Origin: Bacillota bacterium
GTDB lineage: Bacteria; Bacillota; Bacilli; Alicyclobacillales; SLC66
Length of the DNA: 64,000 nt
NCBI GenBank assembly: GCA_021821085.1
Contig: JAKACV010000006.1
Location: forward strand, 20,736 to 84,735
Direction: 5' to 3'
Position 1 is the first letter of the stretch. Every line of letters starts with the position of its first letter. This document shows, piece after piece, positions 53,706 through 61,802 of this stretch. The position numbers and the translations under genes are program-made. The notes beneath the pieces were generated by a model that was given only the letters and a program-made list of their open reading frames with translations, was not told the origin of the DNA and did not search any database.

Positions 53706-54161
53706 ATGGCGAAGCATGACTCGTATAAAAAATGGGAGTGGGCGCTCCTTGGCGGCCTTGTCGGGGCGGCCATTGTGGTAGCGGCAGAAGTGACGATGGT
53801 CTCTAACACAGTGGCGAAAGTAGAAAAGCACATGGTCATCAAACGATCGAGCGCAGACGGATATACCTTGATTATTGCTTACTTGCCTGCGCGTCGATTC
53901 CGGAGTCAACAAATGGTGATTATCGAAGTCACCAACAACGGGCAATACGTGTCCAACACCTCGGTAGATGTCACGATCTCGCAAGGCGGCGCACAACAGA
54001 ACATGACGTATCAAACTGATTCTGCAGGAGCTATTTTGTTGGACGTAACGACAGAACAAACACAGACGATGACCGTTACGGCATCGTTTACAGCACCCAA
54101 CGGAGAAGCCCTCTACGATCGAGCCTCACTCGCATTTCCTGCCGCCAAGGGAGCCGGGTGA
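53706..54161 (+). CDS. Membrane-anchored protein with Ig-like beta domain
   Basis: 151 residues from ATG 53,706 (GGAGAG upstream). Helix WALLGGLVGAAIVVAAEVTM anchors it; residues about 45-145 form a beta-sandwich-like domain (QMVIIEVTNNGQYVSNTSVD, later TMTVTASFTAPNGEAL) similar in pattern to Ig/BIG folds. Could be a virion surface or membrane protein. Unknown family. Confidence 0.6.
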   Translation: MAKHDSYKKWEWALLGGLVGAAIVVAAEVTMVSNTVAKVEKHMVIKRSSADGYTLIIAYLPARRFRSQQMVIIEVTNNGQYVSNTSVDVTISQGGAQQNMTYQTDSAGAILLDVTTEQTQTMTVTASFTAPNGEALYDRASLAFPAAKGAG

Positions 54162-54227
54162 AACGGTCAAACAACAGGCCGTGGCCTGATCGGAATAGGT
54201 GCGTTGCCGAGATAGGAGGTGAAAGTA

Positions 54228-54734
54228 GTGGCCTATGTCCAAACGGTACTCATACAAGGCACGGGAGCATCTGCTTTAGCATCGGAACGTCAAGCGATGT
54301 ACAATGCAGAAGCTGAGCAACCAGAAGGCACGGAGATGGAACTCATTGTGACCTTGGCCACCCCAAGCTATCTCAACGCAGCCAATCCTCAGCAAGACTT
54401 TGCGGACGCGGTGAATCTTGGGATGCAAGCGAAAAGCGCGACACCATGGTCGGGGTCTGATACGTTTGCTACCGTGAGCGGGGATCAGATCACCATCCGG
54501 TGGCGAAAAGAAGGACCGTTTGTATGGATTTTGGTGGGTATCATCTTAGGCGTCGCGCTCTACGTGTGGATTACCGATTTTGTGCTCAAGAAGCAAACAC
54601 TCACATCTGCCGTCGGGTTAGGCACAGGGACGACGGCTGGCACACTGCTGTTGTGGGGCATCGGGGGAGTGCTAGTGATCGGTATCCTCGTCTCTGCGAG
54701 TCACCATCTAGGTGGTGGAGCCGATGCAGGGTAG
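54228..54734 (+). CDS. Two-helix membrane protein of the late block
   Basis: 168 residues from GTG 54,228 (AGGAGG at 54,214-54,219). The first half is soluble (AYVQTVLIQGTGASALASER and QITIRWRKEGP), the second has two membrane helices (FVWILVGIILGVALYVWITD and LLLWGIGGVLVIGILVSA). Its end overlaps the transglutaminase-like gene. Unknown family. Confidence 0.6.
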   Translation: MAYVQTVLIQGTGASALASERQAMYNAEAEQPEGTEMELIVTLATPSYLNAANPQQDFADAVNLGMQAKSATPWSGSDTFATVSGDQITIRWRKEGPFVWILVGIILGVALYVWITDFVLKKQTLTSAVGLGTGTTAGTLLLWGIGGVLVIGILVSASHHLGGGADAG

Positions 54735-55311
54735 AACCGTGATTGCCGAGAAACGTTTTGGTGAAGAACGATTAGATGTCAGAGAGTTTATCAGGCCGGA
54801 TAGCTATATGGCGCAAGAGATGTCTAAACTGATCCAGTCTCAATCAACAGGCCCTATTGATTATGTGCGCAAGTGTTGGATCTTCACCGTAGAAGGAATC
54901 AAGTATCCAAAAGGATCACACGCGACGAATGATTGGCATATGATGCGAGCCTATCACGGACCAAAAATCAGGTATTCAGTCAATGACTTCTGGAACTTCC
55001 CGAGCGAAACGTTACGCGATCGCGTGGGGGATTGCGATGACAAGGCCATCTTGCTGTGCAGCCTCCTGCGGGCAACGGCACACGGCAGACAAGCCTACGT
55101 CACAGTCGGCACACATCGCGGGCACGGTCATATGTGGGTAACGCTGCTCGGCAAGGACGCCTTCGTCCTCGAAACCACGCGTCCATCACCTGTGCAAGTG
55201 GAAGCTCCATTGTATGTGCCGTGGTTTCGATTTAACGATGAGCATACCATCATTGTGCACGAAGATCTGATTCTCTTACCCGATGTGCACAAGGATGTGA
55301 TGCACGCATGA
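54724..55311 (+). CDS. Transglutaminase-like cysteine protease
   Basis: 195 residues from ATG 54,724 (GTG 54,712 is possible). The catalytic region reads VGDCDDKAILLCSLLRATAH (Cys of GDCDDKA), then GHMWVTLLG (His) and VLETTRP where the acidic third residue is expected. This is the core of the transglutaminase/peptidase superfamily, used to cleave or cross-link proteins. Among virion-type genes it may mature or link structural proteins. Overlaps both neighbours. Confidence 0.75.
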   Translation: MQGRTVIAEKRFGEERLDVREFIRPDSYMAQEMSKLIQSQSTGPIDYVRKCWIFTVEGIKYPKGSHATNDWHMMRAYHGPKIRYSVNDFWNFPSETLRDRVGDCDDKAILLCSLLRATAHGRQAYVTVGTHRGHGHMWVTLLGKDAFVLETTRPSPVQVEAPLYVPWFRFNDEHTIIVHEDLILLPDVHKDVMHA

Positions 55312-56420
55312 CAGAAGAAGAGATTCAACAAGCTGCGGATGATGCAGTGAGCCAGCTGTCTTCGCGTTCGTCTCCTGAAGACCGGCAGAGGTTGCGTGAT
55401 CGTATTGCCGCACAACTACGAGCAGAAAATGCGCAAGTGCCTGATGATGAAGTCGTGGATCCTAGCGAGATTGAAGAAGATGCACAAGTGGACCTTGAGC
55501 AAGATGAACAAGATGGTGCAGAAGATGCGGAAGATGAAACCAACGAAGATGAAGATCCTAATGAAGATAACGAAGAAGATGAACTCGTATCCGACGATGA
55601 TGGAGATTATACTTTTGATTTCGATGACAACGAAGAAGACAGCGAACCCGCACCCGCCAAAAAGGCTACGAAGCAAGATGTTCGATCCTCTGCGGCCGCA
55701 GAAAAGGCAGTCCTGACGTTATCTCTTCAACACGCTAAGTCAAAGGACAATGCGGCCCAACGCAAGTACAAAGAACGGCTCGCAAAACTGTCAGCAAGCG
55801 AGATGCGTAAAGCGCAGAAGTCGAAAGAGAGTGCTAAGGCGCGCGAGAACGCTTCAAAAGGCGTTAAGAAGGCGATTGGCTCCTACGCGAAAGCCGTAAA
55901 GAACCGGCCTACAGTGACTCATCAAGTTCCAATTTCTTCCAATACGCCATCGCCTGACAAGAAAGTGGATATCCAAGATCGCTTAGCCGATCACGAGAGG
56001 AGAAGAGTCATGGCTACTACAACTGCAAAAACGCAAGCCACTTACGCTGTAGCTCCTATGATCCCAAAGACACATTATCGCAAGCAAGCTGTCATTCGTG
56101 AACCTGGCGAGACAGACGATGAGATCATCACCAAACATTCGAACGGATCCGCTACTACGGTACAACGTGTCATTGCGGCCGGTGGTGTTGAAGCTGGCGT
56201 CTTAGCCTTAGGAAGTATGGCATCGGCCGTCTTTATCGCTAATCAAACGGATGACATCGGTTGGGGTATAGGACTTGGGTTAGTTTCCTTTTTTGTGGCC
56301 GGTGGAGCGCGTAATAACGCGATGATTCGAGATGTAGCCTTAGGGAGCTTGTCTGGCAGTGCAGGTGTTTTGACGCTTCGAGCCATCAATAGATTAGCAC
56401 TAAAATCAGGGCAGCAATAA
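55308..56420 (+). CDS. Large charge-segregated protein with C-terminal membrane domain
   Basis: 370 residues from ATG 55,308. Residues about 45-120 are extremely acidic (runs of Asp/Glu), 130-225 are strongly basic with Lys/Arg, and 290-365 contain two or three hydrophobic segments (GVEAGVLALGSMASAVFIAN and GLGLVSFFVAGGA). This would place a membrane-bound tail with acidic and basic segments on one side, a possible link between DNA and membrane. No known family. Confidence 0.6.
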   Translation: MTEEEIQQAADDAVSQLSSRSSPEDRQRLRDRIAAQLRAENAQVPDDEVVDPSEIEEDAQVDLEQDEQDGAEDAEDETNEDEDPNEDNEEDELVSDDDGDYTFDFDDNEEDSEPAPAKKATKQDVRSSAAAEKAVLTLSLQHAKSKDNAAQRKYKERLAKLSASEMRKAQKSKESAKARENASKGVKKAIGSYAKAVKNRPTVTHQVPISSNTPSPDKKVDIQDRLADHERRRVMATTTAKTQATYAVAPMIPKTHYRKQAVIREPGETDDEIITKHSNGSATTVQRVIAAGGVEAGVLALGSMASAVFIANQTDDIGWGIGLGLVSFFVAGGARNNAMIRDVALGSLSGSAGVLTLRAINRLALKSGQQ

Positions 56421-56456
56421 AGGGCGCAATTTTTAATATAACCTTAATAATATCCA

Positions 56457-56511
56457 CAAAAAGCCTGCAGTAACGTCAAAACGGCGTTTTCTGAAGGCTT
56501 TTTTGCGTCGT
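56457..56511 (+). terminator. Terminator after the charge-segregated protein gene
   Basis: AAAAAGCCT and AGGCTTTTTT bracket an internal stem-loop, giving a hairpin with a terminal T-run. Confidence 0.7.
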
Positions 56512-56556
56512 GGTACGCTTTGTTCATCAAATGAATTTTCACACGGAGGTATGACT

Positions 56557-56982
56557 GTGAAACGACTCGTATGGGCTGAGTATGCAGGTGGAGTTGGCAT
56601 GGGCGCGTTGCAAGCTGTTGTTGAAGGCGGCAAGTTCCTATCCAATGTCAAAGACATCGATGTGTGGACGCCGCTTGCCATTGCTGCAACGGATATTTTG
56701 GTCAGCGATCATCTTCATCCAGCATTCGAAAGCGTATTAAATGGAGCAGGGTCAGGTGCCGTCACGGTATTGACGCAAGTGTTGCTTCAAAAAGAGTATC
56801 TACCGCCTGTTTCCGCCACTTCAACTTCTGCTACAACGACTGGCGCAAAAGTGTACGATCTTTCACCAATTATGGTTGAGCGTAAATCGAGTCAACCAGT
56901 ACAAACGACCTCCTCTGCACAAACTCAACCTTTCGCGCAAATTGATTTATACGATGGAGACTTCACGACCGCTGTTAGATAA
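56557..56982 (+). CDS. Small late protein with hydrophobic N-terminal part
   Basis: 141 residues from GTG 56,557, 7 nt after CGGAGG (the ATG at 56,551 is only 1 nt from it). Residues 1-85 are moderately hydrophobic (AEYAGGVGMGALQAVVEGG, LNGAGSGAVTVLTQVLLQ); a Ser/Thr/Gln-rich tail follows. The N-terminal pattern resembles the C-terminal membrane region of the previous protein. Unknown function. Confidence 0.55.
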   Translation: MKRLVWAEYAGGVGMGALQAVVEGGKFLSNVKDIDVWTPLAIAATDILVSDHLHPAFESVLNGAGSGAVTVLTQVLLQKEYLPPVSATSTSATTTGAKVYDLSPIMVERKSSQPVQTTSSAQTQPFAQIDLYDGDFTTAVR

Positions 56983-57017
56983 GCAAGGGCCATAGAGGCC
57001 ATAAGGAGGACGTCAGC

Positions 57018-58181
57018 ATGGCAAAGAATTGGACGGAGTATCAAAGCAGGGCGGTTTTACTTGATGTTACAATCCCCTCGCTGGCCGAGGGAGCAACCAT
57101 CCAAAGCCCGACGACTGGATCGCGCACTGTTAGCAGTTCCGTTGCGCAAGTTTCCAATAACAGCATCCTTTCCACTGCAGTTGACCGTGGGTATGTAGCT
57201 GATGCGACGATCGTAGAGATCATTCCTCCGCTCGACAGCGCAGGCAACCCGGTGGATTGTGCGATCACTTTCACCAACGGTAAAACGAACCTTGAAGACA
57301 CGATCATGATCGATGGCTCAGCTGGCGGCAATATGTTTCCGCGTGCTCTTGTGACTGTTGGGAGTAAGCAAGTCCGCTTGGGCTACTCCATCCGTGAAGT
57401 CGTCGCTAAGGGATCTCGTAATATGCCCATGCTCATAACGGGAATCAAGATCACGGACAGCCTAACCATTCGGGTCTCTTCCGTTGCTGGTTGGGGCGTT
57501 AACGGGACAGCCGTGACTCCTTTGCGCGTCATCGTCAAGGGCGACGTATATGGTACCGATGAAATCAATAGTCTAACATCCTTTTACAATCCAACAGTTA
57601 GTTTAAACTATCCTCCAGCTGGTGCAGTCTCTTTTATCCATGAGGGGATCTTAACAGCTTCGACCTTCGGCACTCTTCCAGGTGGCGACAAACAAAAAAG
57701 TATTCGTATCAATCGTAGATTTACCTACGCCTACAACAACCAAGCGACGGTTGGAAACAGCATGTATGTGTTTTCTCAACAACAAAGTCTGCAAGGCAAC
57801 GAGCAAAATGTTGTTGACCAACAGCATGATCTTGGCGACGACTTTACAGGCACACAAAATTTGTTCCTCTGGCAAGAACTTGGGATTCGGTTAGCGAGCG
57901 GGATCTCGGCGACGGCTGGGCTTCGAGCAGATGGCGTCATCGTTCCTCAAGACACGCAGTTCGGGACACCGCTTAGCTACCACGTCAATGACTTCCAATA
58001 CGGCGACGCTCAGCCGCAGCGCAGCAATTCCGGTGAATACTTTGCGATGCCGAGTTCCAGCCTTCTTGCAAAAATGCTCGTAGAAGACAATGGTGTGGCT
58101 CCGTTTATCGTCACCACAGCCTCCGTTGACGCGAACCAGATTTCGATGGCTAAAGGCGGCGTGTTGATTCAACGGTCGTAA
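57018..58181 (+). CDS. Candidate major virion/capsid protein
   Basis: 387 residues from ATG 57,018 with AAGGAGG upstream. The chain is rich in Ser, Thr, Val, Gly and Asn, has few Cys, and appears mostly beta-stranded, without a signal peptide or membrane helix. Motifs include SSSVAQVSNNSILSTAVDRG, TFTNGKTNLEDTIMIDGS and LFLWQELGIRLASG. It is followed by a stable non-terminator hairpin and a small beta protein. Length and composition suit a jelly-roll capsid or another abundant surface protein. No homology recognised, so the role is an inference. Confidence 0.5.
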   Translation: MAKNWTEYQSRAVLLDVTIPSLAEGATIQSPTTGSRTVSSSVAQVSNNSILSTAVDRGYVADATIVEIIPPLDSAGNPVDCAITFTNGKTNLEDTIMIDGSAGGNMFPRALVTVGSKQVRLGYSIREVVAKGSRNMPMLITGIKITDSLTIRVSSVAGWGVNGTAVTPLRVIVKGDVYGTDEINSLTSFYNPTVSLNYPPAGAVSFIHEGILTASTFGTLPGGDKQKSIRINRRFTYAYNNQATVGNSMYVFSQQQSLQGNEQNVVDQQHDLGDDFTGTQNLFLWQELGIRLASGISATAGLRADGVIVPQDTQFGTPLSYHVNDFQYGDAQPQRSNSGEYFAMPSSSLLAKMLVEDNGVAPFIVTTASVDANQISMAKGGVLIQRS

Positions 58182-58190
58182 ATAGCAAGT

Positions 58191-58220
58191 AGAGCATGCA
58201 AGTTGATGTTTGCATGCTCT
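58191..58220 (+). promoter_or_regulatory. 11-bp hairpin after the candidate capsid gene
   Basis: AGAGCATGCAA (58,191-58,201) and TTGCATGCTCT (58,210-58,220) pair perfectly with an 8-nt loop and no T-run. It may protect the 3' end of the upstream message, or lower downstream expression. Confidence 0.55.
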
Positions 58221-58246
58221 GAATAGAAAGAAGGAGGCTATCACTC

Positions 58247-58537
58247 ATGAATTTGACGACACAAACGGTAGCGCTTGTTACAGCCGCCGCTTTAACCGCA
58301 ACGTTACCCGAGAATGCCGCACGCGTGATTTCGGTCGTGGGATTGGCGGGAGCGGCAACTGCCATTGACGCCACGAACTATCCGGTCGTATCGGGTGCAC
58401 CAACTGCAGGACAGGTCCAGTTTATCGGCACCACAAGCAACGCAAGCGATACCTTAACGTTCGAAGCCGACCTTACAGCAAACGGACTACTGCTCGTCAC
58501 CTATGTGCCCGAAGGTGCATTACCCTCAGCTGTATAA
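58247..58537 (+). CDS. Small beta-rich late protein
   Basis: 96 residues from ATG 58,247 (AAGGAGG upstream). Ala/Thr/Val-rich, with TLTFEADLTANGLLLVTYVP at the end. Looks like a small beta barrel or sandwich, suited to a minor virion or decoration protein. Ends before a terminator. Confidence 0.55.
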   Translation: MNLTTQTVALVTAAALTATLPENAARVISVVGLAGAATAIDATNYPVVSGAPTAGQVQFIGTTSNASDTLTFEADLTANGLLLVTYVPEGALPSAV

Positions 58538-58543
58538 GTAAGT

Positions 58544-58572
58544 GGGCTAGCGATCTAGCCCTTTTCTTTATC
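58544..58572 (+). terminator. Terminator after the candidate capsid pair
   Basis: GGGCTAG (58,544-58,550) and CTAGCCC (58,555-58,561) form a perfect stem with a 4-nt loop, followed by TTTTCTTTATCT. Confidence 0.85.
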
Positions 58573-58603
58573 TACTCTACCATCCCAAAGGAGGTTATCC
58601 GCT

Positions 58604-59557
58604 GTGGGAGCCACGTTTGATAATGCCCAACTCCAACGCGCGACACCAAATTTTTATGAAAAGTTACCCTATACAGCCCTCTATACCACCCTACAACAAG
58701 CCAATACGACGGTAGCACAGATAAGCGATGTATTGAAAGCAAGCAACAACCAAGGGATGGCCATCGTATCGGATCTAGCTGCCACGCAAGAAGAAAGTGT
58801 GGACATTCTGCTGTATCAAGAAAGCAACTCGCGTCAAATCTCATCGGAAGCTATGCCGCCGAGTCTTGCACCTATCATGAACAAGAGCGTTGATTCAGGG
58901 ATGCGCGCAACGAAGAAGATCGGCGTCACGGTAGCCAATAATACGGGTGCTACTCCATCCAATTATCAAGTGAACTTTATGGGGTCCGTCAAACGCTTGA
59001 CGGTAGCGGATAAAGTGCTACGAGGTTTACCGTTGTCGTCTTACGAGCAAGGATTAGCGAAGAAGTTCCAGATTGGCAATCAAGGAACGCAACCACCTTC
59101 GTTGACGCGATCGATGCAACGTGCCTTTTATGGCCAGATTCTCGATGAGTACGGCTATGGATGGCGAGAATCAGCCAATGCAAGTGTATTGCCGATTACA
59201 AACGAAGTACCGGATGCAGGTGAGATCCTTGTGATCACATCGCTTGCGGCAAGCGCGCCAGTGGGTAATCGAGTCACGCTAACGCTCGATCGCGACAATG
59301 ATAACGGCTATGTATCGGTCTTAGCTGATAACATGAGCCTATCACAGCCGTTCGATGTATGGATCCCCGTGCAAAGGCACTATACGCTGTCTGTGAGCGC
59401 TATAACAACAACGGCTAGTGTCCCAATCCGCTTGACCGTTATGCGTATCAAACTGTCTACGATCTTGCAAGCCGTGTTTGGGCTGCTTGATGTGTCGGAG
59501 CTAAAAGGCGAAGAACTGACGTTGTATGAGAAAATCATTTCCGGGAAGGTGATCTAA
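58604..59557 (+). CDS. Late protein with beta-rich C-terminal domain
   Basis: 317 residues from GTG 58,604 (AAAGGAGG upstream). Residues 1-180 are helical and polar (LQQANTTVAQISDVLKASNN, LTRSMQRAFYGQIL); 200-290 form a beta-sandwich-like part (VGNRVTLTLDRDNDNGYVSV, IWIPVQRHYTLSVS-type). The first half could anchor the second in a larger structure. Unknown family. Confidence 0.6.
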   Translation: MGATFDNAQLQRATPNFYEKLPYTALYTTLQQANTTVAQISDVLKASNNQGMAIVSDLAATQEESVDILLYQESNSRQISSEAMPPSLAPIMNKSVDSGMRATKKIGVTVANNTGATPSNYQVNFMGSVKRLTVADKVLRGLPLSSYEQGLAKKFQIGNQGTQPPSLTRSMQRAFYGQILDEYGYGWRESANASVLPITNEVPDAGEILVITSLAASAPVGNRVTLTLDRDNDNGYVSVLADNMSLSQPFDVWIPVQRHYTLSVSAITTTASVPIRLTVMRIKLSTILQAVFGLLDVSELKGEELTLYEKIISGKVI

Positions 59558-59558
59558 G

Positions 59559-60251
59559 ATGGCTACCACGCCAAAAGAGAATCTGATCGAGGAGATCTTC
59601 GCTCCGGATCTCACGCGCAACGTGAGTGTCATTAAAGATCAATTGGTACAGAACAATCTGTTGCTTGGTGCGTTAGCGAAACAGCTAGGCTTACCGGAGA
59701 TTGTTTCAGCGCAGAGTACAACTGTGAGTAGCAAGGCTTCTGCCTTTTCTGCTCGCAGTCACATTTCTCTGCCGATGGAATACACCAATTTATTGGAGAT
59801 TTTGCTAGCAGCGAGAAAGGCAGGAGATGTGTTCCCGTACTTCGTGCGTAGTGTCACGACGGTGCAAGCCGGTACCACAACACAGATCGAGACGACGGTG
59901 CCACCTGGCGACATTGCCAGCGTGGTCTATCTGCTCAAGCTTCGCGTTGATACCGATTCGAGTGAATTTTTAGTGACGTTGCAGGTGGACAATCTGCCAC
60001 CTTTATTCGTCGAGGCGCCAATGACGGTTAGTGTGGATATTCAAGGTGCGTTTTTACCGCCGACACACACAAAAGGAACCTACATACTGACGAATAACGA
60101 CAGCGTGGACATCACTTTTACGGAAGATGTACAGCTCGCCGTGATGACGAGTGACTTCGTGAAAGCCGTGTGGACACCATTGCTAAATGGTCAATACAAC
60201 CTGATCACCGATCTAGCGGAAATCATGCAGTCGGGAGGTCTCGCATCATGA
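59559..60251 (+). CDS. Late protein with jelly-roll-like beta domain
   Basis: 230 residues from ATG 59,559, one base after the previous stop. A helical N-terminus (IKDQLVQNNLLLGALAKQLG) is followed by a beta domain from about 100 (TTTQIETTVPPGDIASVVYL, FLVTLQVDNLPPLFVEAPMT). The beta part resembles that of the preceding protein in character. Perhaps a vertex or base protein; unknown family. Confidence 0.6.
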   Translation: MATTPKENLIEEIFAPDLTRNVSVIKDQLVQNNLLLGALAKQLGLPEIVSAQSTTVSSKASAFSARSHISLPMEYTNLLEILLAARKAGDVFPYFVRSVTTVQAGTTTQIETTVPPGDIASVVYLLKLRVDTDSSEFLVTLQVDNLPPLFVEAPMTVSVDIQGAFLPPTHTKGTYILTNNDSVDITFTEDVQLAVMTSDFVKAVWTPLLNGQYNLITDLAEIMQSGGLAS

Positions 60252-60490
60252 AGCAATTCATCTGCAAGCGGCATGGTATGAGATTAGAGGAGCGTTCGGA
60301 TACAAACGGGCACATCACGCGCAAGATTACGCGCACGTTAACGATGGGCATGCACGCACGTCCACAGCCTAATTGCGTGCTCATGCGCATAGTACCACCT
60401 AGAGCGATTGCGCGTGGCGAACGATACGCTAATAGCGCGACAGGACGAGACGCCTATAGCGCCTGCGACATCGAAGAGGTGAACGTATGA
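60248..60490 (+). CDS. Small basic late protein
   Basis: 80 residues from ATG 60,248, overlapping both neighbours by 4 bp (ATGA). Very basic N-terminal half (MKQFICKRHGMRLEERSDTN, ITRKITRTL), acidic tail. Could bind nucleic acid. No family recognised. Confidence 0.6.
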   Translation: MKQFICKRHGMRLEERSDTNGHITRKITRTLTMGMHARPQPNCVLMRIVPPRAIARGERYANSATGRDAYSACDIEEVNV

Positions 60491-61410
60491 GCGGATTTGG
60501 CATAGGCAACCTTACGCAAGCACTCGCTCAGCACACTCGACAAATCGCACAAGATAACTGGCAAGTAGGGTCTGGCGCTACGACGACGGTACTTCCTGTC
60601 GTTTTGCGCAATCCTAGCGGAACGGCCGTCAATGTAGCAGGTCGAGCGGGGCAGGATCTTGTAGGCGCTACGGCGGAGTTTGTCAGTGGCGCAAACATAG
60701 GATCTAGTCGTGCTATCACGGCAGCCGCGAATGATGGCACTTTAACGCTTGATACAGAGCTCAACACGGCACCTGCTAGTGGTGATCTGTTCGTCGTGAT
60801 CAAGGGTAATGTCACGGCGACAGCAAGCGAAAATATTAGCCAAGTTGGTGGCACTACCCAAACGGGCGCGGATTGGACGATGCTTTTTCAAGGCGTATCA
60901 AATGCTGTCGGCACCCCAGGCAGTGCCGCTCCGGCGAACGCTACCCAGATGGGGGGGACAGACGGTACGGACCTGCGGGTATTGGTTACTGATAGCACAG
61001 GCGTAGCCAAGACAATGGGCGCATACTCCGAAGCGAAAGCCGGGGCTGCTTCACCTGTAAACTCGGTTCAAGTTAGTAATTTTCCAACTTCTTTTTCAGG
61101 TATCCTAGCATCCGGTACGGCGATTGCTGCGGACGGGGAACTGGCAACTAGTTTCACTGTTCCCGCAAACGGAACCGTCGTTCTTTCTGTTACTCTCGCA
61201 TCAGGAGCGGTATCAAGTGTTCTTCAAGTCTCGCGCAACGCTTCAGCATCCACGCCGTTTTGGGCGAATCTCAATAACGGTACGACGCTCACTGCAGGAA
61301 ACGAATTTGACGCGAACATCCCTGTAGCGTCAGGGGATGTCGTCAATCTCCGTCTAGTTACCGCAACCACCCTTGGTTGGGCTGAATTCTTTTTCGTATT
61401 TCAGCAGTAA
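60487..61410 (+). CDS. Beta-rich Ala/Gly/Thr/Ser protein, possible fibre or surface protein
   Basis: 307 residues from ATG 60,487. Low-complexity beta composition (TAEFVSGANIGSSRAITAAA, TEAKAG-type and VVLSVTLASGAVSSVLQV), C-terminal beta domain ending in aromatic WAEFFFVFQQ. Such sequences are typical of phage fibres, neck or decoration proteins. Specific role not recognised. Confidence 0.6.
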   Translation: MSGFGIGNLTQALAQHTRQIAQDNWQVGSGATTTVLPVVLRNPSGTAVNVAGRAGQDLVGATAEFVSGANIGSSRAITAAANDGTLTLDTELNTAPASGDLFVVIKGNVTATASENISQVGGTTQTGADWTMLFQGVSNAVGTPGSAAPANATQMGGTDGTDLRVLVTDSTGVAKTMGAYSEAKAGAASPVNSVQVSNFPTSFSGILASGTAIAADGELATSFTVPANGTVVLSVTLASGAVSSVLQVSRNASASTPFWANLNNGTTLTAGNEFDANIPVASGDVVNLRLVTATTLGWAEFFFVFQQ

Positions 61411-61423
61411 AGGAGTGAAGTGA

Positions 61424-61777
61424 CATGCGATTTCCGCCGTCACAGATGACATCCGGATACTTGGTCAGGCCACGCTGACAAACAGCGTGGCAACGGATGC
61501 AACGGGGTGTGCGCTGTATATGTCCACTGCGGTCATCCCTTCAAGTGGAACGGCCCCACCTTCTGGGGATACTCTTTTACTCTCATTGCCTGTACATATT
61601 TTTAATACCGCAGGTAATTACGATATGTAACCCATTATCGCAATTGCGGATAATTTGATTGCCGGGGTAACGTATTATCTTTACTTAGGGATATGGGCGG
61701 TGCAGACGGTAGCGGGTAGCACCGCTAGTCTGATCGCGAGCGGTAATAGCACGATATTGACAGCCGAGGCGATGTAA
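61424..61777 (+). pseudogene. Broken copy of a fibre/surface protein gene
   Basis: ATG 61,424 opens MRFPPSQMTSGYLV, then a stop at once; the sense continues one frame over (DIRILGQATLTNSVATDATG, later LIAGVTYYLYLGIWAVQTVA) with a further TAA after NTAGNYDM. The start MRFPP is shared with the next gene, suggesting a related protein with a frameshift and a stop. Confidence 0.7.
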
Positions 61778-61802
61778 ACACGGCATCGAGGAGGGATAGG
61801 AC

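Noticed and set aside
53706..54734. Type IV pilin or secretion apparatus genes
   Set aside because: The membrane-anchored proteins lack prepilin cleavage motifs and no secretion ATPase is present.
55396..55716. Open frames overlapping the acidic region, on both strands
   Set aside because: They arise from the repetitive GAA/GAT codons of the acidic segment and have Met/Lys- or Ile/Phe-only composition.
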